Assembly: GCF_002814095.1 (NCBI RefSeq)
Contig: NZ_CP021915.1
Location: forward strand, 186,001 to 250,000
Origin: Sagittula sp. P11
GTDB taxonomy: Bacteria; Pseudomonadota; Alphaproteobacteria; Rhodobacterales; Rhodobacteraceae
Reading direction: 5' to 3'
DNA: 64,000 nucleotides
Shown: in pieces, positions 53,363-62,872 of the stretch
Numbering within the stretch: position 1 is the stretch's first letter
How the letters are laid out: each line of letters opens with the position of its first letter
The notes under the pieces: generated by a model
What the model saw: the letters and a program-made list of their open reading frames with translations, nothing else
Told to the model about the DNA's origin: nothing
Databases searched by the model: none
Made by a program: the position numbers and the translations under genes

Positions 53363-53383
53363 TACTGTACCGTCTAGTGAGTA
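53363..53383. promoter_or_regulatory. Possible operator with TACT/AGTA arms around ACCGTCTAG
   Basis: TACTGTACCGTCTAGTGAGTA is partly symmetric and lies upstream of the AcrR-type TetR gene. It shares ACCGTC with the site at 52649, which may mean overlapping recognition by the two regulators. The symmetry is imperfect. Confidence 0.35.
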
Positions 53384-53523
53384 TAGTAGATAGAAGTTGA
53401 TTTAGCAGCAAAGCGTAAAGCTGTGCGGATCTACCCCACCAAGCGCCGCTTGGCGGCTTTTTCTAGCGCCGTTTTCAATTCGTCATGAGCTTCGGGTCTG
53501 ATTCTGCCTGAGTTGTTCTCGGG

Positions 53524-53540
53524 CGCGGGATTATCCCGCG
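53524..53540. terminator. Inverted repeat downstream of the HxlR gene
   Basis: CGCGGGA-TTA-TCCCGCG is a perfect 7-bp inverted repeat 17-33 bp after the HxlR stop on the minus strand. The three-base loop and lack of a T tract make it a doubtful terminator. Confidence 0.4.
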
Positions 53541-53556
53541 AACAGGAGGGGTACCG

Positions 53557-53910
53557 TCATTCTGCCGCGCTTGCGGTCCCGACAAAGGCACCCTCGGCCT
53601 CCCAGCGGCGTGCGATCGAGCCAAGCTTGTCCAGCACGCCGCGCAGTTCCGCGCCGCGCTCAGTCAGTCCGTATGTGACAGCGGGTGGGATGGTCATGGC
53701 CTGCTCGCGCCAAACAACGCCAGCATGTTCCAGCATTCTCAGCCTCTCGGTCAGAACGCGAGTGGAAATTCCGGGCACCAAACGCTTGAGCGCGCCGAAA
53801 CGCTGCGGTCCCTGCTCGGACAGAACCCAGAGTATATAGATCGTCCAAGGGCCTGTAATGACACGCAGAAGCGCCTCCATCGGGCATAAGGGGGGCTGGA
53901 CGCTCTTCAT
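53557..53910 (-). CDS. HxlR (DUF24)-family transcriptional regulator with N-terminal Cys
   Basis: A 117-aa winged-helix protein of the HxlR family: CPMEALLRVITGPWTIYILW at residues 9-28, FGALKRLVPGISTRVLTERL near 38 and TYGLTERGAELRGVL near 79. Cys9 is at the conserved position that senses electrophiles and quinones in YodB/CatR-like members. It is divergent from a DoxX-extradiol dioxygenase-oxidoreductase-GST operon, with a palindrome between them, so it most likely represses that operon and itself until the Cys reacts. Confidence 0.9.
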   Translation of the reverse strand: MKSVQPPLCPMEALLRVITGPWTIYILWVLSEQGPQRFGALKRLVPGISTRVLTERLRMLEHAGVVWREQAMTIPPAVTYGLTERGAELRGVLDKLGSIARRWEAEGAFVGTASAAE

Positions 53911-53930
53911 CGTGGATTATCCTCGCGGTT

Positions 53931-53949
53931 AAAGTAATCTAGTTACTTT
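53931..53949. promoter_or_regulatory. Palindromic operator AAAGTAA-TCTAG-TTACTTT
   Basis: A perfect 7-bp inverted repeat with a 5-bp centre, 20 bp upstream of the HxlR start in the divergent region to the DoxX gene. HxlR-family dimers bind such short palindromes. A second symmetric stretch (ACCTAAAGGT, about 53979-53988) lies nearer the DoxX gene and may be another site. Confidence 0.7.
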
Positions 53950-54043
53950 TAAGTGCCTACTTTCACGAACAATGCAAGACACCTAAAGGTACTTAGAGCG
54001 GAAACTGCGGCTGAACAAGCCCTTGCAAACAGGGAGTGCGGTG

Positions 54044-54451
54044 ATGAGTGACAACGTGGCAAAGTATGTCTACTGGATCGCGACCGGCCTTGTGGCGCTG
54101 GTCTATCTGGGTGCGGCGACTTTCTACATCTCATCCCACGATATGGTCGCGGGCATGTATCGCGAGGTGTTGGGCTATCCCACATACATCATCTGGCCGC
54201 TCGCGATTTTGAAGATTGTCGGCGCGGTGGTGATTCTCTGGCGCCCTTCGGCGATGCTGGCGGACTGGGCTTACGCGGCGATGTTCTGGCATCTGGTGTT
54301 GGCGTTCGGGGCGCATGTCGGCGCGGGCGATCCAGGCTGGCCACCGGCTCTTGCGACCTGGGTGCTCCTGATCGCCTCGTGGATGACAGCCAATCGCGTG
54401 CGTGCGGTAAAGTCGGCATATGCGCCGACGTTTCCGACAGAGACGAATTAA
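54044..54451 (+). CDS. DoxX-like membrane protein
   Basis: A 135-aa membrane protein with four hydrophobic segments (about residues 8-30, 48-66, 72-94 and 100-118), as in the DoxX/DUF417-like family. DoxX proteins are often encoded with dioxygenases and thiol or quinone stress genes; CatD of Bacillus is one example. ATG 54044 is preferred to one 21 nt upstream because GGGAG precedes it. It is the first gene of the plus-strand operon opposite the HxlR gene. Confidence 0.82.
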   Translation: MSDNVAKYVYWIATGLVALVYLGAATFYISSHDMVAGMYREVLGYPTYIIWPLAILKIVGAVVILWRPSAMLADWAYAAMFWHLVLAFGAHVGAGDPGWPPALATWVLLIASWMTANRVRAVKSAYAPTFPTETN

Positions 54452-54517
54452 TCCGATGCGGAGTTGCCACGGCGCTGGCCATCCACCCTCGGGCTTGGGG
54501 TTCAAAAGGACGACAGA

Positions 54518-55336
54518 ATGACCGAAAGGCAGCCGACAGTGTTTGTTCCCCATGGAGGCGGCCCTTGCTTCTTCATGGACTGGAACCCGCCTGACACCTG
54601 GGACAGGCACCGCAGATTCCTTGAGGCTTTGCCTGCGAGCCTGCCGGCAAAGCCCAAGGCGCTTCTCGTGATCTCAGGCCATTGGGAGGAACGGGTGTTT
54701 ACCGTGCAGACCAACTCCGCGCCGCCGCTGCTGTTCGACTATCAGGGGTTTCCCCCCCATACTTATCAGCTGACCTGGCCCGCGCCAGGCGATCCTACGC
54801 TGGCGGCCCGTGCAAGCGAGCTATTGAAGAACGGCGCGGGTTTTGAAACCCGGGCCGACGCTACGCGTGGCTTCGATCATGGGGTGTTTGTTCCGCTAAA
54901 GGTGGCTTTGCCTGAGGCCGACATACCTACCGTCCAACTGAGCCTGCGCGACGATCTCGACGCTGAGGCGCATCTTGCTGCTGGTCGCGCGTTGGCGCCC
55001 TTGCGAGACGAAGGTGTTCTGATCATCGGGTCCGGCAACACCTATCACAACATGGGCAAGATGATGCGGGCGATGAGGGGCGGACCCGATGGCCCGGTGA
55101 ACGGCGGCGACTTTGACCGATGGCTCACGGGTGCGGTGACCCATGAAGACCCCGGGGCGCGCCGCGCCATGCTGGCTGCTTGGGATCGGGCACCCGGCGC
55201 ACGCGACGCCAATCCGCGCGAGGAACATCTAATTCCATTGCACGTCGTGGCCGGCGCCGCGCTTGCGGATCGGGGGGAAAAGACCCTCGAGGATCACGTA
55301 TTGGGCGCGGTCGAAAGCGCGTTCAGATTTGGATAG
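54518..55336 (+). CDS. Class III extradiol (LigB/DODA-type) ring-cleavage dioxygenase
   Basis: A 272-aa LigB-superfamily protein. Metal-binding and catalytic His are in FVPHGGGP (near residue 11), ISGHWEERVF (near 51), RGFDHGVFVPL (near 115) and EEHLIPLHVV (near 235). The family opens catechol rings next to the hydroxyls using O2 and an Fe(II) or Zn(II) site, as 4,5-DOPA dioxygenase does. In this operon it may remove catechols that would oxidise to toxic quinones. AAAAGGA precedes the ATG. It starts 66 nt after the DoxX gene. Confidence 0.88.
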   Translation: MTERQPTVFVPHGGGPCFFMDWNPPDTWDRHRRFLEALPASLPAKPKALLVISGHWEERVFTVQTNSAPPLLFDYQGFPPHTYQLTWPAPGDPTLAARASELLKNGAGFETRADATRGFDHGVFVPLKVALPEADIPTVQLSLRDDLDAEAHLAAGRALAPLRDEGVLIIGSGNTYHNMGKMMRAMRGGPDGPVNGGDFDRWLTGAVTHEDPGARRAMLAAWDRAPGARDANPREEHLIPLHVVAGAALADRGEKTLEDHVLGAVESAFRFG

Positions 55337-55344
55337 GACCAGAT

Positions 55345-55842
55345 ATGTGCTTCGAACTTCCCTTGCGGCAGGGTCCGCGCCCCGAAACCACCGAGTGCGC
55401 CCCGCATGAGCAAGTGTCGCAGAACTCCTCGGCCGAGATTCACGCATTGTTCAAGCAGAAGGCCTTCGCCCTGCCCTTCGTCGAGCGTTGCCGATCGGGT
55501 ATTTCGGTCCCCGGCGCCGAAGCATTAGTCCTGCCGCGGCCGCATGCCTGCGGCCCGCGCGAAGCCTTCATGATCGGACGCGAATTTGCGCATGTGCATC
55601 CCGCCTATGACGGGTCGTCGCACATGATGCTGCCGCTGGCGGCGGTTGAGGAACTCATCGCGAAGGGATGGGGCGAACAGCACCCGATGGCCTCGGCCGG
55701 ATACATCCCGGCCAATGCGATCATGGCCTTTGCTCCACGCGATGAGGCAGAGGTCGATGTGATGATCAAAATCCTGACCACAAGCTGGGGTTTCGCGCGC
55801 GGCAAGCTGGCGAATCCCGCCCCCACCCAAATCCACGATTGA
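55345..55842 (+). CDS. Luciferase-domain (DUF5519-like) protein
   Basis: A 165-aa protein whose C-terminal two-thirds match the small 'luciferase' domain family: GREFAHVHPAYDGSSHMMLP near residue 76, GWGEQHPMA near 111, AFAPRDEAEVDVMIKIL near 132 and a final SWGFARGKL. The molecular function of this family is not established. The ATG at 55345 follows the dioxygenase stop by 8 nt; a longer frame overlapping the dioxygenase is rejected. It is co-transcribed with the stress-related oxidoreductase and GST genes. Confidence 0.75.
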   Translation: MCFELPLRQGPRPETTECAPHEQVSQNSSAEIHALFKQKAFALPFVERCRSGISVPGAEALVLPRPHACGPREAFMIGREFAHVHPAYDGSSHMMLPLAAVEELIAKGWGEQHPMASAGYIPANAIMAFAPRDEAEVDVMIKILTTSWGFARGKLANPAPTQIHD

Positions 55843-55884
55843 TCGCAAGCGCGCTTGCAGAAACATCAAGATAAGAGAGATACC

Positions 55885-56787
55885 ATGTCCAACATCCAGA
55901 ACGGCCCCTTCATCGTGACCGGCGCGTCCGGACAACTTGGCCGGCAGGTGGTCGACCTGCTGGTTCAGGCAGGTGCCGGGCCGGTCATCGCGATCTCGCG
56001 CACTCCCGACAAGCTTGCCGATCTGGCGGGAAAAAGAGTCGAGGCGCGCGAGGGCGATTTCAACGACCCGGCTTCTCTTGAAGCAGCCTTCGCGGGCGGC
56101 AAGCGTCTCCTCATCATCTCCACCGACGATCTGGAGCCGGGCAAGCGGCTCGCAGCTCATTCCAATGCGATTGCTGCGGCCAAGATGGTAGGTATCGACC
56201 ACATCGTCTATACCTCCTTCGCAGGCCCGGTCGCGGAAAGTCCGATCGGATTCGCTCAAGACCACGAAGGGACCGAGAAGCTGATCACGGAAAGTGGGGC
56301 GGATCATACGATCCTACGCAACAATATGTACACCGACTTTCTGTTGATGGGCGGCCAGCAGAGCGTCGCCATGGGCACGCATTTCTCTGCCGCAGCAGAT
56401 GGCAAGACCGGATATGTGACACGCGCGGATTGCGCCCGTGCCGCAGCCGCGGCGCTAATGAAAGCTACGGGAAGGGAGACCCTCGATATCACCGGGCCGG
56501 AGACGGTCAGCCAGGCCGAGGTCGCGGCGATCTTGTCCGAAATTGCGGGTAAGGAAATCCCCTATGTCGCCCTGCCCGCCGAGGATCTGGTGCAGGCGAT
56601 GATCGCAAATGGACTGCCGGAGTTCATGGCGAGGGTCTTTGCCTCCTTCGACGAAGCAATCGCGCAGGGCTATCTCGATGTGGCCAGCGGCGATCTCGAA
56701 TCGCTCACCGGCAAGCCCGGACAGTCGGTGGCCGATTTCCTGGCCGCTAACCGCGCGGCGCTTCTTCAGGCGCCGCAGGAACAATAA
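55885..56787 (+). CDS. NmrA/QOR2-type NAD(P)H-dependent oxidoreductase
   Basis: A 300-aa atypical SDR. The Rossmann motif TGASGQLGRQVV is at residues 12-23, followed by AISRTPDKLADL, VEAREGDFNDPASLEAAF near 54 and YTSFAGPVAESPIGF near 109. This matches QOR2/NmrA-like quinone reductases, which bind NADPH. It would reduce quinones or carbonyls in the electrophile-response operon. AAGAGAG precedes the ATG. The stop overlaps the GST start by one base (TAATG). Confidence 0.86.
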   Translation: MSNIQNGPFIVTGASGQLGRQVVDLLVQAGAGPVIAISRTPDKLADLAGKRVEAREGDFNDPASLEAAFAGGKRLLIISTDDLEPGKRLAAHSNAIAAAKMVGIDHIVYTSFAGPVAESPIGFAQDHEGTEKLITESGADHTILRNNMYTDFLLMGGQQSVAMGTHFSAAADGKTGYVTRADCARAAAAALMKATGRETLDITGPETVSQAEVAAILSEIAGKEIPYVALPAEDLVQAMIANGLPEFMARVFASFDEAIAQGYLDVASGDLESLTGKPGQSVADFLAANRAALLQAPQEQ

Positions 56788-57434
56788 TGCTGGAAAATGT
56801 CATGAGGCTTTACAACGCGAACTTCTCACCGAATGCGCTGCGTGTACGGGCGGTGGCGCACGAACTGGGCGTGGAACTCGAAATCGTCGAGGTCGACATC
56901 CGTGCCGGGGACAACCGCGCGGCGGAATTTCTTGCCCGCAATTCAAATGCAAAGGTGCCTGTTTTGGAGGACGGGAATTTCGTGCTCTGGGAGTCCCGGG
57001 CGATCTGTGCCTATCTGGCCGGGATCCGGCCCGAGGCAGGGCTCTATCCTGATGGCCTCAAGACGCGGGCCCTCGTCGATCAGTGGGCCTGGTGGCAAGC
57101 CATCCACCTTGGCCCGGCGATGCAGAAGTTGTCCTTTGAGCTGTTCCTCAAAGAGAAATTCGGCATGGGCGATCCTGATCCTACTGTGGTCGAAGCGGAA
57201 CGGAAAGCCACCGATCAGTTCCTTGCCGTTCTGGAAACCGGACTCGACGATAAGGATTGGATTGCAGGCGCACTCAGCCTTGCCGACTTCTATCTGGCGA
57301 CGACATTCATGTATCGCGACCAAGCGGGGATTTCGCTGGACGAATTCCCCAGAATCGCGGGCTGGATCGGCCGGCTTGAAGCGCGTGACAGCTGGCAGAA
57401 GGCCGTAGCACCGCTTCTTGCGCTCTTCGCCTGA
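56787..57434 (+). CDS. Glutathione S-transferase
   Basis: A 215-aa GST with an N-terminal thioredoxin fold (MRLYNANFSPNALRVRAVAH, then NSNAKVPVLEDGNFVLWESRAICAYL, which holds the cis-Pro and the glutathione-binding ES pair) and a C-terminal helical domain (IAGALSLADFYLATTF near residue 158). It conjugates glutathione to electrophiles. ATG 56787 overlaps the previous stop; an ATG at 56802 is an alternative. It is the last gene of the HxlR-controlled operon. Confidence 0.9.
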   Translation: MLENVMRLYNANFSPNALRVRAVAHELGVELEIVEVDIRAGDNRAAEFLARNSNAKVPVLEDGNFVLWESRAICAYLAGIRPEAGLYPDGLKTRALVDQWAWWQAIHLGPAMQKLSFELFLKEKFGMGDPDPTVVEAERKATDQFLAVLETGLDDKDWIAGALSLADFYLATTFMYRDQAGISLDEFPRIAGWIGRLEARDSWQKAVAPLLALFA

Positions 57435-57827
57435 CATCGCGCTCGCCGCGATGATTGAACGATCATCCCGATTTCGGACCAACCCTCTTCGGCATCCCAA
57501 TAGTTTGCGATTTTTTACATCGCGTCCAACACCGACCCTCTGCCAGCTTTGGCCAGAGCGATCCGGCGGTCGTCGAAACTCCTTTGCGGTCAATGATGGC
57601 AGAACAGCATGTCCGGCAAAGCGAGGACTAACACCGGCTGACACGGGAAAAACGAGACTATTGAAGCGACCCGCCCCGCCCCAGCAACCGTTACCGAATG
57701 GCCGAGATGCAGCGTTGCCACGACCATGCGACGGCTGGTCGGGCTGGCTCCGGAGGAGACGGCACGGCCAGCGGTACGTCGCAGGGAGAGGCAGCGTTTC
57801 AGCTCGGGGAGGGCGGCTGCATGCAAG
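57435..57827. other. Junction region without a recognisable gene
   Basis: After the GST stop there is a 7-bp hairpin (CATCGCG...CGCGATG, 57435-57453) that could end the operon. The next 370 bp hold no open frame that I can relate to a family. The sequence up to about 57827 then runs directly into the middle of a second, different GST gene, so this looks like a recombination junction or mobile-element scar. Open frames exist in both directions but look like chance in GC-rich DNA. Confidence 0.5.
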
Positions 57828-58385
57828 GGCATCGCATACGACCAGGTTCCGGTGAACGTGCTGGCCGGCGAGACGCGCCAGCCCGAGCACCTCGCCCGCC
57901 ATCCCTTCGGCAAGGTGCCGGTGCTCGACATCGACGGGATGCGCCTGCGCGAGACCGAGGCGATCGCCCGTTATCTCGAGGCGCGCAACCCCGATCAGGC
58001 GATGTGGCCGGCCGATCCCAAGCGCCGCGCCAAGGCCGACGAGACGGCCGCGCTGATCGGCAACTACGGCTATGGCGCGATCATTGGCTTTGTCGCCTAC
58101 CACCTGTTCCCTGATCTGGTCGGCGGCAAGAACGAAGATGCGCGGCGGCAGAACCTTGACGCCGCGGTGCGCCTTGCCGGGCTTGTGATCGAGAACCGGG
58201 GCGGTTCGCTCTGGCTCGCGGGGGATGCTCCGGGCTATGCTGATTATCTGCTTGGCCCGCTGGTCGCCTATGCCACGATGACAGAGGATGGCGGCGCGCT
58301 GATGGCGGTGCCGGGCATGTCCGACTGGTGGACGCAGCTGGCCGCCGATGCGGCCTTCACGGCCACCGCCCCGAACCTGGGCTGA
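57828..58385 (+). pseudogene. 5'-truncated glutathione S-transferase
   Basis: From about 57828 the frame encodes KGIAYDQVPVNVLAGETRQP, HPFGKVPVLDIDGMRLRETE (cis-Pro and the GSH-contacting region) and a complete C-terminal helical domain ending ATAPNLG. The first beta-alpha unit with the catalytic Ser/Tyr/Cys is missing. The frame is open upstream to 57726, but that part (rich in Arg and Ala) does not resemble a GST. The gene was probably cut when this block joined the DNA to its left. It lies 19 bp before the molybdenum hydroxylase genes, with which it may originally have been co-transcribed. Confidence 0.72.
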
Positions 58386-58404
58386 ACCGACCAAGGAGGT
58401 TATG

Positions 58405-58863
58405 ATGATCACGCTGACGATCAACGGCGCGCGGCGCGAGGTATCTGCCGCGCCGGACACGCCGCTTCTGTGGGTGCTGCGCGACGAACTGGGCCTGACT
58501 GGCACCAAGTTCGGCTGCGGCGTGGCGTCCTGCGGCGCCTGCACGGTGCATCTGGACGGGGTGCCGGCGCGGTCCTGCCAGAGCGCGGTGGGCGATCTGG
58601 AGGGGGTGGAGATCACCACCATCGAGGGCGCGTCCGATGCCGCCGCAAAGGCGGTCCGCGCCGCCTGGGTCGAGATCGAGGTGCCGCAATGCGGCTATTG
58701 CCAGTCCGGGCAGATCCTGTCGGCCGCGGCGCTTCTGGCCGGGACGCCGAAGCCGACCGACGCCGACATCGACGCGGCGATGGAGGGCAACCTCTGCCGC
58801 TGCGCCACCTATGCGCGGATCCGCAAGGCGGTCCACCGCGCCGCTGAGATCATGGAGGGCTGA
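58405..58863 (+). CDS. Molybdenum hydroxylase 2Fe-2S subunit (IorA-like)
   Basis: A 152-aa protein with two 2Fe-2S domains: the plant-type ferredoxin cluster in [17 protein letters not shown] near residue 36, and the C-terminal cluster in QCGYCQSGQ near 97 and GNLCRCATY near 131. It transfers electrons from the molybdenum centre of the large subunit. ATG 58405 is favoured over ATG 58402 for its distance from AAGGAGG. The large subunit starts 2 nt after its stop. Confidence 0.93.
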   Translation: MITLTINGARREVSAAPDTPLLWVLRDELGLTGTKFGCGVASCGACTVHLDGVPARSCQSAVGDLEGVEITTIEGASDAAAKAVRAAWVEIEVPQCGYCQSGQILSAAALLAGTPKPTDADIDAAMEGNLCRCATYARIRKAVHRAAEIMEG

Positions 58864-58865
58864 CC

Positions 58866-61049
<2,184 letters not shown>

Positions 61050-61075
61050 CCCCGGTCGTAGGGCCGCAACGCCAC

Positions 61076-61100
61076 GGGCGCACCCGGACCGGGTGCGCCC
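61076..61100 (+). terminator. Hairpin terminator after the molybdenum hydroxylase gene
   Basis: An 11-bp perfect stem (GGGCGCACCCG with CGGGTGCGCCC) and a three-base loop 27 bp after the stop, followed by TTCCTTCT. It separates the hydroxylase from the cupin gene. Confidence 0.8.
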
Positions 61101-61132
61101 TTCCTTCTCATGCCAAAACACGGATGCAGATC

Positions 61133-61777
61133 ATGCAGCTCAACACCAATTTCACGCGCCCGACGGTTGTCCACGGCAGCCGGCTCGATTGGGTGCCTAG
61201 CCCGGCCGCGGGGGTCGAGCGCAAGATGCTTTATCGCGACGGTGCCGAGGTCGCCCGCGCCACCTCGATCGTACGCTATGCCCCCGGCAGCGCCTTTCCC
61301 GAACATGTCCATACCGGCGGCGAGGAAATCCTGGTGCTGGTCGGCACCTTCCAGGACGAGCACGGCGACTATCCCGCCGGGAGCTATTTCCGCAACCCAC
61401 CGGGCACTCGCCACAGCCCCGCCGCTGCCGAAGGCTGCGAGATCTTCGTGCGGCTCTGGCAGTTCCGCGCTGGCGATACTGCGCAGATCGCGTTGCCGCC
61501 CGGACAGGCTGAGGGTGTCCTCTTCGACGACGGGTTCGAACGGGTCGGCATCGAGACCTGGGACGGCACGATCCGGCGCGACAACCCGCGCGGGCTGGAA
61601 ATGATGGTGCTGTCGGGCAGCCTGCGCGTCGGGGGCGAGGAACTGACCGCACAGAGCTGGCTGCGCCTGCCTGCCGGGCTTGCCCTGGTGGCCGAGGCCG
61701 AGGGCGCGGGGGTCTGGCTCAAGGATGCGCCGCTACAACACGCCGATGTGCTGCCCCTGCCGGGTGCGGCGGCATGA
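61133..61777 (+). CDS. ChrR-like double cupin protein
   Basis: A 214-aa protein with the ChrR cupin layout. The first cupin has [20 protein letters not shown] (metal-ligand His and Glu) near residue 49 and [20 protein letters not shown] near 75. The second, weaker cupin lies around residues 140-205. In ChrR the cupin senses singlet oxygen and releases an ECF sigma factor, but the zinc-binding anti-sigma domain is absent here and no sigma gene is nearby. It may be a stand-alone dioxygenase-like or sensory cupin. ATG 61124 is an alternative start. Confidence 0.78.
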   Translation: MQLNTNFTRPTVVHGSRLDWVPSPAAGVERKMLYRDGAEVARATSIVRYAPGSAFPEHVHTGGEEILVLVGTFQDEHGDYPAGSYFRNPPGTRHSPAAAEGCEIFVRLWQFRAGDTAQIALPPGQAEGVLFDDGFERVGIETWDGTIRRDNPRGLEMMVLSGSLRVGGEELTAQSWLRLPAGLALVAEAEGAGVWLKDAPLQHADVLPLPGAAA

Positions 61778-62850
61778 CCGAAGGCCGCATCGCTGTCGTT
61801 GGGGCCGGGCTCGCTGGGCTGAACGCGGCCCGGCTGCTGTGGCGGGCCGGCGCGGATGTCCGGCTCTACGAAGCGCGGCCGCGCCTTGGCGGGCGTATCC
61901 TGACCGTCGGGGCGGATGGCGCACCCGGTGCCGGCTTCGATTTGGGCCCGTCCTGGTTCTGGCCCGACATGCAGCCCGAGATCGCCGCGCTGGTGGCGGA
62001 ACTCGGCTTGGCCTGCCAGAGGCAGGATGAGGCTGGGCAGATGCTTTTCGAGCGCCATCCGCAGGAGCCACCTTTGCGCGTGCCCCATCCCGGTAGCGTC
62101 GCGTCCTGGCGGATCGCGGGCGGGACGGGGGCGCTTACGCAGGCGCTGGCCGCCGTGATCCCGCGCGACCGCATCCGCCTCGGCGCGCCGGTCCGGCGGC
62201 TGACGCGGGCCGAGGATGCGGTCGTCCTTACCCTGCCCGAGGGCGAGGTGCGGGCCGATCACGTCATCCTGGCACTGCCACCCCGGCTGATCGCGCAGGG
62301 CCTGACGCTCGATCCGGCACCCTCTCCGGGCGCGCTCGATCTGTGGCGCCGGACGCCGACCTGGATGGCTCCCCATGCCAAGTTCCTCGCCGTCTATCCG
62401 AGGCGCTTCTGGCGCGAGGCCGGCCTTTCGGGAGGGGCGCAAAGCCTGGTCGGCCCAATGACCGAGATCCACGACGCCACGAGCAGCGCGGGCGAGGCGG
62501 CGCTGTTCGGCTTCGTCGGGCTTTCCGCTGCCGGGCGTCAGCAGATCGGCGAGGCGGCGGTGATCGCGGCCTGCACCGCGCAGCTTGTGCGCCTGTTCGG
62601 ATCGGCGGCCGCCGAGCCGCGGTCGGTGCGGCTGAAGGACTGGGCGGCGGACGTCCTGACCGCGACCCCGGGCGACCTGACTGACCCTGGCCATCCGGCG
62701 CCACAGGTCTTCGCCCTGCCTGCGCCCTGGTCGGATCGTCTGACCCTTGCCGGCAGCGAGACCGCGCCCCGCAATCCAGGCTACCTGAACGGCGCGGTAA
62801 TCGCCGCGCATGCGGCGGCGGGCCGGGCCGCGGCGCTGTGCTCGGTCTGA
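61774..62850 (+). CDS. FAD-dependent amine oxidase family protein
   Basis: A 358-aa flavoprotein with the FAD dinucleotide motif VVGAGLAGLNAARLLWRAGA at residues 8-27, YEARPRLGGRI near 32 and a GxGxD-like DLGPSWFWPD near 56. The C-terminal LAGSETAPRNPGYLNGAVIAA holds the second FAD contact of monoamine-oxidase-like enzymes. At 358 aa it is short for an MAO but within the range of bacterial members. The ATG overlaps the cupin stop by 4 nt (ATGA), so the two are co-translated. Substrate unknown. Confidence 0.85.
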   Translation: MTEGRIAVVGAGLAGLNAARLLWRAGADVRLYEARPRLGGRILTVGADGAPGAGFDLGPSWFWPDMQPEIAALVAELGLACQRQDEAGQMLFERHPQEPPLRVPHPGSVASWRIAGGTGALTQALAAVIPRDRIRLGAPVRRLTRAEDAVVLTLPEGEVRADHVILALPPRLIAQGLTLDPAPSPGALDLWRRTPTWMAPHAKFLAVYPRRFWREAGLSGGAQSLVGPMTEIHDATSSAGEAALFGFVGLSAAGRQQIGEAAVIAACTAQLVRLFGSAAAEPRSVRLKDWAADVLTATPGDLTDPGHPAPQVFALPAPWSDRLTLAGSETAPRNPGYLNGAVIAAHAAAGRAAALCSV

Positions 62851-62872
62851 CCTCGGCCGGTCCGGCGGGCGC

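Noticed and set aside
53411-53525. Short minus-strand frame ending with a Lys/Ala-rich tail (about 30 codons) between the TetR and HxlR genes
   Set aside because: The tail looks protein-like (EAHDELKTALEKAAKRR), but there is no start codon with a ribosome-binding site and no family match that I recognise; it could be a gene remnant but cannot be supported.
56943-58622. A 559-codon open frame on the minus strand over the GST genes
   Set aside because: It is antisense to two genes with clear family motifs, has no recognisable domain and a composition (rich in Arg, Pro, Gly) typical of chance frames in GC-rich DNA.
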